Shown in pieces: positions 45,539 to 53,993 of a stretch of DNA of 64,000 nt (positions are counted from its first letter, which is position 1; each line of letters begins with the position of its first letter). The notes below the pieces were generated by a model, which worked only from the letters and a program-made list of their open reading frames with translations, made no database searches and had not been told where the DNA came from. This stretch comes from an uncultured Corynebacterium sp. (GTDB taxonomy: Bacteria > Actinomycetota > Actinomycetes > Mycobacteriales > Mycobacteriaceae), in assembly GCF_946221935.1 (NCBI RefSeq), contig NZ_CAMIGN010000006.1, positions 1 through 64,000 of the forward strand, read 5' to 3'. A program made the translations under genes and the position numbers.

Positions 45539-46111
45539 CTACTTATCGGTCAGGCTGCCGTCCTCGTCGCGGTGCAGCTTGCCCGACTCAGGAACGTATC
45601 CGTTCACCGGAGCGTTCAGCTCTACCTCGCCAACATTCATCTTGAAAGTGACCTTCTTGTGTCCGCCGACGTAAACGTCCTGCAGACCCTTGATAGAGGT
45701 GGTGGCGTACTTCAGCTGAGCCTGCCCCTTGGTCTCCAGATCCTCCATAGCGAATTTGCCATCGCCAACCAGGGAGCCACCAGCCGGGATCTCCGCGTTG
45801 TTGATTCCGGAGACCTCCTTGCCGTCGACCTTCACGGACTCAATCTTGACGGCCTGACCCTTCTCATCCTCGTTGGTCACGGTGAACTTCAGCGCCAGGG
45901 TATTGTCCGGGCCAACCACCACGGAAACGTCCTGCACGTCAGCGTGGCCAGCGTTGCCGTGCGCACCGTTGACGGCGGCCACCTGGCTGGAAGTCTGGGT
46001 GATCTGACCTGCGCCGCACGCGGACAGTGCGAGTGCGGAACCTGCTGCGACCAGCGCCAGCGCACCACGGGCAAAGGTCGTCTTCAGGGGCTGGGCCTTG
46101 AGGGTCTTCAC
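45539..46111 (-). CDS. Lipoprotein, LpqE-like
   Basis: Protein of 190 residues with a basic N-terminus, a hydrophobic stretch and the lipobox LSAC (acylated Cys near residue 32). The mature part is beta-rich and resembles a small copper-chaperone-like or DUF461 fold, though no metal-binding Met/His motif is obvious. GTG 46111 is chosen because GGAGG sits 7 bases upstream; ATG 46135 precedes that site. It occupies the lpqE position, divergent from carD. The function is unknown. Confidence 0.82.
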   Translation of the reverse strand: MKTLKAQPLKTTFARGALALVAAGSALALSACGAGQITQTSSQVAAVNGAHGNAGHADVQDVSVVVGPDNTLALKFTVTNEDEKGQAVKIESVKVDGKEVSGINNAEIPAGGSLVGDGKFAMEDLETKGQAQLKYATTSIKGLQDVYVGGHKKVTFKMNVGEVELNAPVNGYVPESGKLHRDEDGSLTDK

Positions 46112-46291
46112 GATGCGTTCCTCCATCTGAGGCATGTCTTAAAGCAGTTGAATAAAAACGTCTGCAACCAGCCTAGCCTGTAGCCCCCCGAGACACCTAG
46201 CCAAGGAGCCAATAATGGCTAATTAATGCCCCTTAATGCACAGTTGCTCGGATGAGTACGCCCCGAATGCGGGTAGTGGGGCTAATTGCGG

Positions 46292-46297
46292 TAGAAT
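46292..46297 (+). promoter_or_regulatory. Probable -10 element of the carD promoter
   Basis: TAGAAT in the context TTGCGGTAGAATTT, in the 268-base gap between lpqE and carD. It would give a leader of about 75 bases before ATG 46380. No convincing -35 was seen. The rest of this gap must also hold the lpqE promoter. Confidence 0.45.
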
Positions 46298-46379
46298 TTA
46301 TCGGGTATTTGCGCACTTATTTCCCAGTGCCCGTCACACCCCCGCCATAGCCCTACGGAAGGACGTTAGAGGAATACTT

Positions 46380-46970
46380 ATGGAGTTCGCAGTCGGAGAT
46401 ACGGTCGTTTACCCGCACCACGGCGCCGCCGTTATCGAGGGCATCGAGCAGCGGGAGTTCAAGGGGGAAACCGTCGACTACTTGGTGCTGCGTATTAACC
46501 AAGGCGACCTGTCCGTTCGCGTGCCGGCGGCAAACGCCGAAAAGGTTGGTGTGCGTGACGTGGTGGGCGAGGAAGGCCTGCGCAAGGTCTTCTCGGTACT
46601 GCGCGAGACCGATGTTGAAGAGGCTGGAAACTGGTCCCGCCGATACAAGGCCAACCAGGAGCGCCTGACCAGTGGCGATGTGAACAAGGTGGCCGAGGTT
46701 GTGCGCGACCTGTGGCGCCGCGATCAGGACCGCGGCCTGTCTGCAGGTGAGAAGCGCATGCTGGCCAAGGCCCGCCAGATCCTCGTAGGCGAGCTCGCTC
46801 TAGCCGAGGGGGTTGACGACAAGAAGACTGATGCGCTGCTGGCTGACATGCAGGCCGCTATTAAGCGCCACCGTGAGGCCGCCGCTGCTGCCCGTGCGGC
46901 AGGCGTGGACGAGGATCCCAAGTCCGGTGGCTCCATCGATCTGGACGACGAGCTGGACGGCGAAGACTAA
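46380..46970 (+). CDS. carD: RNA polymerase-binding transcription factor CarD
   Basis: Stabilises open promoter complexes. The protein of 196 residues has an N-terminal Tudor-like RNA polymerase-binding domain (FAVGDTVVYPHHGAAVIEGI) and a C-terminal helical DNA-binding domain with a leucine-rich basic segment. ATG 46380 follows AGAGGA 6 bases upstream and gives the normal length. The C-terminus is acidic. It begins the carD-ispD-ispF unit; ispD starts 14 bases beyond the stop. Confidence 0.95.
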   Translation: MEFAVGDTVVYPHHGAAVIEGIEQREFKGETVDYLVLRINQGDLSVRVPAANAEKVGVRDVVGEEGLRKVFSVLRETDVEEAGNWSRRYKANQERLTSGDVNKVAEVVRDLWRRDQDRGLSAGEKRMLAKARQILVGELALAEGVDDKKTDALLADMQAAIKRHREAAAAARAAGVDEDPKSGGSIDLDDELDGED

Positions 46971-46984
46971 GCCGAGCTAACGCC

Positions 46985-47812
46985 GTGACAGCGAACGTCT
47001 ATGCACTCGTCGCCGCTGCCGGTAGCGGCACCCGCCTGGGGTTTGACACCCCGAAAGCTTTCGTAGAGCTCCACGGTCGGTCGTTGCTGGAACGATCGTT
47101 GGACGGCCTCGCGGCGTCCCAAAGCATCGACCATGCCATCGTGCTGGTTAGCGAGAACATGCGCGACCGCGCCGAGCGCATCGTCGTCGATCCCCTCAAC
47201 GCCGCAGAATGGGCGCCCATGACCGTCAGCGTGGAGCTCGGGGGAGGGGAACGTTTCGATTCCGTGTACGCGGGTCTTGTGGCGATCCAACGGCGGCTCA
47301 ACGCCGCGGGCGAGGCCACCACCGGGCGCTTCGTTGCCGTCCACGACGCCGCCCGCTGCCTTACCCCACCCGCCATGATCGCCGAGGTTGTCGACCGCGC
47401 GCGCCGTGGTGTCGCAGTTGGTTCCTGGTATGGGGCGATGCCGGTGTTGCCGGTGGTAGACACTATTAAGGTTATTGACGCCCCCACCTCCGGCCCGCGC
47501 GCAGGGCAGACGGTCGTGGAGCAAACCCCCGACCGTGCCAGCCTGCGGGCAGCTGCCACGCCGCAGGTATTTGACCTGGAGAAGCTGATCGAGGCCAACG
47601 AGCAGTACCTGCGCACCACGGAGATCAGTTCCGCGCACGCGGTGGATCGGGTGGGTGCTTCGCCGTTGCCGCTGGTGACGGACGATGCCTCGCTGATGGA
47701 GATGGCTGGCTTCCCTGTGGTGGCGGTGGATGCGGACCCGTTGGCTATGAAGATCACCACGCCCCAGGACTACCGCGTGGCGCAGATGATCCTGAACGGC
47801 AGCGAAAGTTAG
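46985..47812 (+). CDS. ispD: 2-C-methyl-D-erythritol 4-phosphate cytidylyltransferase
   Basis: Third step of the MEP isoprenoid pathway. The protein of 275 residues begins VTANVYALVAAAGSGTRLG, with the CTP-binding loop AAAGSGTRLG, and shows VHDAARC (metal-binding Asp) further on. An insert around residues 135-160 makes it longer than E. coli IspD. GTG 46985 is the start. It lies between carD and ispF. Confidence 0.95.
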   Translation: MTANVYALVAAAGSGTRLGFDTPKAFVELHGRSLLERSLDGLAASQSIDHAIVLVSENMRDRAERIVVDPLNAAEWAPMTVSVELGGGERFDSVYAGLVAIQRRLNAAGEATTGRFVAVHDAARCLTPPAMIAEVVDRARRGVAVGSWYGAMPVLPVVDTIKVIDAPTSGPRAGQTVVEQTPDRASLRAAATPQVFDLEKLIEANEQYLRTTEISSAHAVDRVGASPLPLVTDDASLMEMAGFPVVAVDADPLAMKITTPQDYRVAQMILNGSES

Positions 47813-47865
47813 AAAGCCCGCAGCAGACAAGTAGAACGTAACCAGAGGCGAGAGGCAGACCGCAA

Positions 47866-48357
47866 TTGAACACCCCACACATCATTCCCCGCGTCGGTAT
47901 TGCGACGGATGCTCACCAGGTGCAGCCAGGCAAGGACTGCTGGATGGCTTGCCTGCTGTGGGAGGGGCAGGACGGCTGCGAGGGGCACTCCGATGGCGAC
48001 GTGGTGGCGCACGCGGTAGTGGATGCGCTGCTCTCCGCTGCAGGACTCGGCGACCTGGGTAGTTTCGTCGGGGTGGGGCGTAAGGAATACGACAACGTCT
48101 CCGGCGAACGCCTACTGCGCGAGTGCCGCGAGCTGTTGGAATCTAAGGGCTTCGTGATCGGCAACGCGGCGGTGCAGATGGTGGGGAACCGCCCGAAGAT
48201 GGGCACCCGGCGTGAGGAGGCCGAGAAGGTGATGGGAGAGCTGATCGGCGCGCCGGTCTCCGTCTCTGCGACCACGACCGATCACATGGGCTTCACCGGC
48301 CGCGGCGAGGGTGTGGCGGCCGTGGCGACGGCGGTTGTGTGGCAGGCGCAGAACTAG
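47866..48357 (+). CDS. ispF: 2-C-methyl-D-erythritol 2,4-cyclodiphosphate synthase
   Basis: Fifth step of the MEP pathway. The protein of 163 residues has the metal ligands in GIATDAHQ (the DxH motif) and EGHSDGDVVAHAVVDALL, and the C-terminal TTTDHMGFTGRGEG. TTG 47866 is the only start that gives the full family N-terminus. A plus-strand promoter for the ABC operon begins right after its stop. Confidence 0.95.
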   Translation: MNTPHIIPRVGIATDAHQVQPGKDCWMACLLWEGQDGCEGHSDGDVVAHAVVDALLSAAGLGDLGSFVGVGRKEYDNVSGERLLRECRELLESKGFVIGNAAVQMVGNRPKMGTRREEAEKVMGELIGAPVSVSATTTDHMGFTGRGEGVAAVATAVVWQAQN

Positions 48358-48360
48358 TTG

Positions 48361-48389
48361 TTGACAATCCTTTCGCGCCCTCGTAGGTT
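48361..48389 (+). promoter_or_regulatory. Sigma-A type promoter of the ABC transporter operon
   Basis: TTGACA at 48361-48366 and TAGGTT at 48384-48389 with a 17-base spacer. It begins just after the ispF stop and lies 47 bases before the ABC gene start, so this operon has its own promoter. Confidence 0.7.
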
Positions 48390-48435
48390 TGTTCCATCAA
48401 ACAGAACCCCTGCGCATTAAAGGTTTGGAACTTTC

Positions 48436-49167
48436 TTGTCGAATAGCTACTCGTTTTCTTTTAGCTACCCGCGCTCTGATGAAGGGGTCGAGGTCCACTC
48501 GCTTGAGGTTCCCACTAGCCCAACAGTCATACTGGGTGTCAACGGTGCCGGTAAAACTACGCTTATGAAGTTGCTTGCCGGCCAGTTAAAACCGTCTGAA
48601 GGCGCTGTACCGAAGTTGGGCAGAGCGGTGTACGTCCCGCAGCATTTCGAAAACATCAATGGTGCGCGCGTTGTTGACTATGTTTCCTACGTTGCCTGGC
48701 TTAATGGTGCCGGTTGGGCGGAGAGCAAGAGGACCGCGGCCTATTGGATTGAATTCGTCGGTTTGAAGGAACACGCACATAAGCAATGCAGCAAGCTGTC
48801 CGGTGGGCAGCAAGCTCGCGTGCAAATAGCAACAGCCCTGAACTCTAACGCGGAGCACATACTGCTGGACGAACCCAGCGCCGCACTCGACCCACTGGCG
48901 AAGCGGGATTTGCAAGGACTCTATCGATCCATTGCGGAAGCGGGCGTTGGCCTTTGGGTTTCTAGTCATCAGCCCTTGGAAGTGGAGAAGCCGTTCGAGC
49001 ATGTACTCGTGTTGCATGAAGGAAAGGTTGAGTTCCAGGGGCCAATGAGCGATTTTCTGCGAGTTGGGCGCGGTTCGCTAGAGCCGGGGGAGTCACATCG
49101 CTATTCCGACACTGTGAGAAACCTTGCGGAGGCATTTTCCAGGACCGGTGGCCATGTCGAGGATTAA
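48436..49167 (+). CDS. ABC transporter ATP-binding protein
   Basis: Protein of 243 residues with Walker A GVNGAGKTT (near residue 34), Q-loop VPQHFE, signature LSGGQQARVQIA, Walker B HILLDEPSAALD and the H-loop SSHQP. The start is TTG 48436; AAAGG lies about 12 bases before it. The next gene starts 14 bases before its stop, so the two are coupled. The sequence is close to the drug- or peptide-type (BcrA-like) ATPases, but the substrate is unknown. Confidence 0.9.
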   Translation: MSNSYSFSFSYPRSDEGVEVHSLEVPTSPTVILGVNGAGKTTLMKLLAGQLKPSEGAVPKLGRAVYVPQHFENINGARVVDYVSYVAWLNGAGWAESKRTAAYWIEFVGLKEHAHKQCSKLSGGQQARVQIATALNSNAEHILLDEPSAALDPLAKRDLQGLYRSIAEAGVGLWVSSHQPLEVEKPFEHVLVLHEGKVEFQGPMSDFLRVGRGSLEPGESHRYSDTVRNLAEAFSRTGGHVED

Positions 49168-50341
49168 TGCGATCAACGTTGCTTTGGTGCTCGCAGCTGC
49201 AGCGCTTGGTTTGCTGAGCATTGCACTCAACGCCAACCCGGTGCCTACGCAGGACAACGCAGTCTCCAACAGCTTGGCCATCTACTATTCGCTGGGGCCA
49301 ATCCTGGGCTTTATCGGTGCTAAAGAGATGGCACGCTTCCGTTCCTTTTTTAAGTCCCGCGGCTCTGTGCAGGATGTTTTTAAAGTCTGGCTCAGATCCT
49401 TGGCGCTTCCGCTATTGCTCGCGGTGGCAGTGGTGTTGGCGTACCTCGCAGTGCAGCTGGCGGATATCGGCTACGTAGAGTCCGCACAGTCCCTTGCAAC
49501 GGGGTTGGTCTTTATTGTTCTTCACGGCGTGGCATGGCTGAGCTTGGGGGCAACTTTAGGGCTGTACCTACCAGCAATTGTGGCGATCGCTGTCGGCTTG
49601 CTTCTTCCTTATATCCTGGTCGCTTACCCAGTGTCGCTCTCAAACGTGGCGTGGCGACAAATGTTCGGGCAACCGTTCAGCTCTTGTTGCCAAGTATCAC
49701 AGAGCGTGGACCCGATTCTGTGGAAGGCTTCGGCGCTGGTGCTGGGGGCTATATGCGTTTGCTCGTTGCTGTTGACCGCGGCTTTTCATGGAAATTGGCT
49801 TCCGGGGCTGTCCGCGTGGCCACTTCGCGTGGCCGCCATTGTTCTACTCGGCGTGAGCTGTGGATTAGGCTACGGAATCGCCCAAGACGGAAACTATGGT
49901 TCCGCGGTGCCCCGCCCCCAAGAGCATATGATCTGCGAGGGAGCGGTGTGTTACTGGCGCGAAACCCCACCTGAGCAGGTAGACGCAAACCGCAAGGTGT
50001 GGGAATCGTTGGGCGTCACTACCTACAGGCTGATCGACGCCGAACCGCAACGGGACGGCGACATCTGGCTCGCCCATTCGAATCAGCTACAGGAAGTAAA
50101 GCGCGCGCTCCTGGTCGAACTCCTCAGCAACGAACCTGCACTTAAGGGGGCACCGTCGTGTTGGGGAACTCCGCAGGAACCCGTATCCGTAGCGGAGTCT
50201 CTTCCCGATCTGACGGAAGAAGAACTGGAACGAGCGACCCTGACGCCTTCCGGACAATGGCGCGGGGTGCATGGCACGAATGAGGGAGTGGACGTGAAAT
50301 TCATCCTGAATCGGGCGAACTCCGAGTGTAGGGAGGGATAG
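49154..50341 (+). CDS. ABC transporter membrane protein with extracytoplasmic tail
   Basis: Protein of 395 residues with seven hydrophobic helices (about residues 5-24, 37-53, 75-95, 108-135, 138-160, 180-203, 217-237), then a soluble C-terminal part of about 150 residues. That part holds a CEGAVC pair (Cys261 and Cys266) and at least two more cysteines, suggesting disulfides outside the membrane. ATG 49154 is chosen over an upstream start lying deeper in the ATPase gene. It is the likely permease of the operon. I do not recognise a named family. Confidence 0.75.
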   Translation: MSRINAINVALVLAAAALGLLSIALNANPVPTQDNAVSNSLAIYYSLGPILGFIGAKEMARFRSFFKSRGSVQDVFKVWLRSLALPLLLAVAVVLAYLAVQLADIGYVESAQSLATGLVFIVLHGVAWLSLGATLGLYLPAIVAIAVGLLLPYILVAYPVSLSNVAWRQMFGQPFSSCCQVSQSVDPILWKASALVLGAICVCSLLLTAAFHGNWLPGLSAWPLRVAAIVLLGVSCGLGYGIAQDGNYGSAVPRPQEHMICEGAVCYWRETPPEQVDANRKVWESLGVTTYRLIDAEPQRDGDIWLAHSNQLQEVKRALLVELLSNEPALKGAPSCWGTPQEPVSVAESLPDLTEEELERATLTPSGQWRGVHGTNEGVDVKFILNRANSECREG

Positions 50342-50934
50342 TGTCTGCCCAGCATCGAGCACAAATCTATTGGCGCGGTCATTCCGCGACCTACGCGGCG
50401 ATACTTCAGGTGTTCGCCCTCGTGGGCGCCGTCCTGTTCGGCACGACCACGATTCCCATTCCCTGGGCTTCGTGGAGTTCGTCCGGAGTCGTTCCGTTTA
50501 ACTTCGTGTTCTCCATCGCTATCGTTAGCTCTGCGGTGATGTTCTGGGATAACCGGCTTTCCCAGCTGGAAGAACTAATTGGCCGCACGTGGGCAGCCTG
50601 CGACTGGCTTTTCCTTGGGATCTGCTTGGGTGAATGCGGCGTTGTCGCGGTCCTGGGCAACCCAGGCATGTTGCAGTACACGCTTATTGCATTGTCGGTA
50701 ATTTTCGGCGCATGCTTGGTGGCAGACCTGCGAAAGAGCTTCTATGGACTGCTTCTGCTAACCGCAGCCCAGTGCCTGCTCATATCGGTGTTGCCAAGCA
50801 AATACCTGCCATTGTTCTGGTCGCCCAGGATCGATGTGATTGTGATTGCGCTTCCCATCTGCCTGCTACTTTTCGCGGCAGTGCGGAGCGCTATCAAGAA
50901 GGCCGAGCCCCGGTTGGCTCAGCTCAGCAGTTAA
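50341..50934 (+). CDS. Membrane protein of the ABC operon
   Basis: Protein of 197 residues with about six hydrophobic helices and no soluble domain. GTG 50341 overlaps the stop of the previous gene by one base, which points to coupled translation and a complex with the other two proteins. It resembles a second permease half. Its stop is about 10 bases inside the convergent FAH-family gene. The function is unknown. Confidence 0.72.
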   Translation: MSAQHRAQIYWRGHSATYAAILQVFALVGAVLFGTTTIPIPWASWSSSGVVPFNFVFSIAIVSSAVMFWDNRLSQLEELIGRTWAACDWLFLGICLGECGVVAVLGNPGMLQYTLIALSVIFGACLVADLRKSFYGLLLLTAAQCLLISVLPSKYLPLFWSPRIDVIVIALPICLLLFAAVRSAIKKAEPRLAQLSS

Positions 50935-51751
50935 TGCGGTTGCAGATTTCCCCGATGCCGTCGATAGCGATGCGCACCTCGTCGCCATCGGCCAGGTACT
51001 GCGGTGGGGTCATGCCATGGCCGACGCCCTCTGGTGTGCCCGTCACGATGACGTCACCAGGTGCCAACGAGGCGAAATTGCTGATGTAATCCACCAGATC
51101 CTGTGGCTTAAACACCAGGTCGGCAACGCTGTGTTCCTGGCGGAGTTCGCCGTTGACCCAGGTGCGTAAGACAGCCCCTTCCGCAATCGGATCGAAGTGT
51201 TCGGCGGGAACCATCCATGGGCCGAATCCGCTGGAGCGGTCCAGGTTCTTGCCCTGCAGCCACTGCTGGGTGCGGTACTGCCAGTCGCGCTGAGAGAAAT
51301 CATTCATCACGGCGTAGCCCGCGATCTGGCCGGCCTCGCCCATAATGACGGCGAGCTCGCCCTCGTAGTCTGCCTGCGCGGAGAGCTCCGGGGGAACCAC
51401 TACCTCGTCGAACGGACCCGCCAGGGCGGAGGCGTACTTCACGAAGAGGGTGGGGTGGTCCGGGATCGGGTGTCCCATTTCTGCGATGTGTTCCCGATAG
51501 TTAAGGCCGACACAAAAAATCTTCCCCGGGTTCGGCACGACTGGCCCCAGCTGGTCGGCGGTGAAGGTAACGGTGGGGAGGGAATCCAGCTCCGTGTTGC
51601 TGACCTGCGCCTTGTAGGGGAATTCGGCTAGGAGCTTGCCCTCGCCACCTTCCTCGGAGAAAGAGGTGACTGCTACTGGGCGCCATGCACCCCGATCGTT
51701 GAGGCGGATGGTGGCGAATCTCGTGGTGCTTTGAGTGTGCATGCCTTCCAC
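50924..51751 (-). CDS. Fumarylacetoacetate hydrolase family protein
   Basis: Protein of 275 residues. An N-terminal 50-residue domain precedes the FAH fold, with IFCVGLNYREHIAEMG and the metal-binding Glu/Asp pattern DYEGELAVIMG. The C-terminus has VTGTPEGVGHGMTPPQYL. Such enzymes cleave or decarboxylate acyl-pyruvates, or act on related diketo acids; the substrate is not predictable. GTG 51751 or ATG 51742 may be the start. It is divergent from cysS, 53 bases away, and convergent with the ABC operon. Confidence 0.85.
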   Translation of the reverse strand: MEGMHTQSTTRFATIRLNDRGAWRPVAVTSFSEEGGEGKLLAEFPYKAQVSNTELDSLPTVTFTADQLGPVVPNPGKIFCVGLNYREHIAEMGHPIPDHPTLFVKYASALAGPFDEVVVPPELSAQADYEGELAVIMGEAGQIAGYAVMNDFSQRDWQYRTQQWLQGKNLDRSSGFGPWMVPAEHFDPIAEGAVLRTWVNGELRQEHSVADLVFKPQDLVDYISNFASLAPGDVIVTGTPEGVGHGMTPPQYLADGDEVRIAIDGIGEICNRINC

Positions 51752-51791
51752 GATACTGACACGCAGGGGAAAGAGGCCGGATGCGCATGCC

Positions 51792-51797
51792 TATACT
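51792..51797 (+). promoter_or_regulatory. -10 element of a leaderless cysS promoter
   Basis: TATACT lies 7 bases before GTG 51805. Transcription would start at or next to the start codon, and no Shine-Dalgarno is visible, so cysS is probably leaderless. Confidence 0.6.
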
Positions 51798-51804
51798 GTG
51801 TGGT

Positions 51805-53241
51805 GTGACTTTGCGAATTTACGACACTGCCGCCCGCCAGCTCCGCGACTTCGAGCCTATCCGTGAAGGCCATGCCTCGATCTATCTGTGCGGAGCGACC
51901 GTGCAGTCGATTCCGCACATCGGACATGTGCGTAGCGGAGTTGCTTTCGACATTCTGCGCAACTGGCTAGAGGCCAAGGGGTTGGACGTCGCTTTCGTAA
52001 GGAACGTCACCGACATTGACGACAAGATCCTGACCAAGGCCGCGGAGAACAACCGCCCGTGGTGGGAGTGGGCTGCCACGCACGAGCGCGCGTTTAACTG
52101 GGCTTATGACCAGTTGGGCGTCACCCCACCTTCCATCGAGCCCCGCGCCACAGGGCACGTGCCGCAGATGATCGAGTACATGCAGCGCATCATCGACAAC
52201 GGCCACGGCTACGCCGCAGACGGCAACGTGTACGCGCAACCCGCGACGATCGATAACTACGGTTTCCTGTCCGGCCAGAAGCTGGATGAGATGGATCAGG
52301 GTGAATCCGCGGGTACCGGCAAGCGCGACCCGCGCGACTTCACCATGTGGAAGGCAGCCAAGCCGGGCGAGCCGGCCTGGGATACTCCGTGGGGCCGTGG
52401 CCGCCCGGGTTGGCACATCGAGTGCTCCGCGATGGCCACGACCTACCTGGGCAGTGAGTTCGACATTCACTGCGGTGGGTTGGACCTGCAGTTCCCGCAC
52501 CACGAGAACGAGGCCGCGCAGGCGACGGCAGCGGGGGATGGGTTCGCGCGCTACTGGATGCACAACGGCTGGGTGACGATGTCCGGTGAGAAGATGTCGA
52601 AGTCCCTGGGCAACGTGCTTTCTATCCCGAATGTGCTGAAGCTGGTGCGTCCGGTTGAGCTGCGCTACTACCTGGGCAGCGCGCACTACCGTTCGATGCT
52701 GGAGTACTCCGAGGCTGCGCTAGGCGAGGCCGCTGCGGGCTACCGCCGCATCGAGAAATTCCTGGTGCGCGCCATCGAGTACGTCACCGGCGAGACCGCC
52801 GTGGATCCACAGGCGCTGCCGGTCGCTGAGGTGCCGGCTCGGTTCGCGGAGAAGATGGACGATGACCTAGCCGTGCCGCAGTCGCTGGCCGTGATCCACG
52901 ACGTGGTCCGCGAGGGCAACAAGCTACTGGAGGCTAAGCCCACGGACGAGGCAAAGCAGCAGGTTAAGCAGATCGCTGGGCAGGTGCGCGCGATGGCTGC
53001 CGTGTTGGGTGTGGATCCGCTGAGCGAGACCTGGCTGGAATCCACCAAGGCCGCCGCTGGCGGTTCTGATGTGGCGATGGGGGCTCTGGATGTGCTGGTC
53101 AAGGCTGAGTTGGAGCGCCGCGCCGAGGCGCGTGCGGCCAAGGACTGGGCCACCGCCGACGAGGTACGCGACCGCCTGGCTGAGGCTGGCGTTGAGGTTA
53201 CGGATACAGCCGATGGCGCGAAGTGGTCGTTGAAGGGGTAG
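51805..53241 (+). CDS. cysS: Cysteine--tRNA ligase
   Basis: Class I synthetase that charges tRNA-Cys. The protein of 478 residues begins VTLRIYDTAARQLRDF, the usual corynebacterial CysS start. It has the zinc Cys near LCGATVQS, the HIGH-like PHIGHVRSG and the KMSKS motif GEKMSKSLGN. An ATG at 51781 would add eight residues upstream of the -10 element and is rejected. The end overlaps the opposite-strand membrane gene by 44 bases. In mycobacteria it directly follows ispF; here four genes intervene. Confidence 0.96.
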   Translation: MTLRIYDTAARQLRDFEPIREGHASIYLCGATVQSIPHIGHVRSGVAFDILRNWLEAKGLDVAFVRNVTDIDDKILTKAAENNRPWWEWAATHERAFNWAYDQLGVTPPSIEPRATGHVPQMIEYMQRIIDNGHGYAADGNVYAQPATIDNYGFLSGQKLDEMDQGESAGTGKRDPRDFTMWKAAKPGEPAWDTPWGRGRPGWHIECSAMATTYLGSEFDIHCGGLDLQFPHHENEAAQATAAGDGFARYWMHNGWVTMSGEKMSKSLGNVLSIPNVLKLVRPVELRYYLGSAHYRSMLEYSEAALGEAAAGYRRIEKFLVRAIEYVTGETAVDPQALPVAEVPARFAEKMDDDLAVPQSLAVIHDVVREGNKLLEAKPTDEAKQQVKQIAGQVRAMAAVLGVDPLSETWLESTKAAAGGSDVAMGALDVLVKAELERRAEARAAKDWATADEVRDRLAEAGVEVTDTADGAKWSLKG

Positions 53242-53785
53242 TTCCATAGACGTACTCGTCAGGTTGTAACTCTGATCCCGGAAGCTCGACCTCGTCGTCA
53301 TACATTTCTTCGGGTACGAAATATTCTTCGTCGTTCGACCACATGGGGTTCAGGCCTGGCAAGAACCAAATGGTGGCGGCAGAAACGATGGCAATGATGA
53401 TGCCGCCCAGTGTTGCGTGCTCCGGCGGGATGTACCAAAAACCGGCCACAATCAGGGCGCCGATGGAGCCGATACACAGGGGGAGGAAGAGGTTCAGATT
53501 CAACCTGTTTGCGGTTCTGTATTCGACCCAGTCCTCGCTGGGGAAGCGGCTGCGGGCTTGGGAGCGGATCCGGCGCTGCGTTTTCTGAGAACATGCGACG
53601 CATGCGATGGCGACTAGTGCCAGCCCGACTCCGGCGATAATGAAGTCGCCGACTACTGCGCCGTATGCCATTACGCCGATCGATACGGTTAGGGCAAAGC
53701 GTTCGGTCGCGGAAAGCGGAATTGCCTGGTGGGGGTCTACTTCAGGGTAGAGGTTGGCCAGAGGGGCCGGGGTGTATGCGGTCAT
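53198..53785 (-). CDS. Membrane protein of unknown function
   Basis: Protein of 195 residues with a Pro-rich N-terminus (MTAYTPAPLANLYPEVD), two closely spaced hydrophobic helices (about residues 30-62), a charged stretch and a second helix pair (about residues 95-140), then an acidic Glu/Asp-rich C-terminus. ATG 53785 has AAAGGG 9 bases upstream; a longer start would add 28 basic residues without a site. It is divergent from htaA, and the two iron boxes lie between them. No family was recognised. Confidence 0.72.
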   Translation of the reverse strand: MTAYTPAPLANLYPEVDPHQAIPLSATERFALTVSIGVMAYGAVVGDFIIAGVGLALVAIACVACSQKTQRRIRSQARSRFPSEDWVEYRTANRLNLNLFLPLCIGSIGALIVAGFWYIPPEHATLGGIIIAIVSAATIWFLPGLNPMWSNDEEYFVPEEMYDDEVELPGSELQPDEYVYGTTPSTTTSRHRLYP

Positions 53786-53881
53786 TCTTCGCGCCCTTTC
53801 TCGGGGGTGAGAGGTGGGGGTGGGGACGAAACTAAACACAAGATGCTTTCGTCTCTTAGGTTGACTCATGATACTTTCAGC

Positions 53882-53900
53882 TAAGTCGAGCCTTACCTAA
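53882..53900. promoter_or_regulatory. DtxR-type iron box 1
   Basis: A 19-base site starting TAAGTCGAG and ending CCTTACCTAA matches TWAGGTWAGSCTWACCTWA at 16 of 19 positions. It lies in the htaA promoter region, about 95 bases before the htaA start, directly beside a second site. Confidence 0.7.
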
Positions 53901-53901
53901 T

Positions 53902-53920
53902 TAAGGTAACACTATCCTAA
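53902..53920. promoter_or_regulatory. DtxR-type iron box 2
   Basis: TAAGGTAACACTATCCTAA matches the DtxR consensus at 16 of 19 positions. It is one base away from box 1, center to center 20 bases. A GATAAT -10-like element starts at 53921, right beside it. Bound DtxR would block the htaA promoter when iron is plentiful. Confidence 0.78.
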
Positions 53921-53993
53921 GATAATGGGTAAAACCTAGGTAGAGGTAAGGCGGCGCAAATCTTTTGATGTTTCAGTTTTGAGTAGGATCAGC

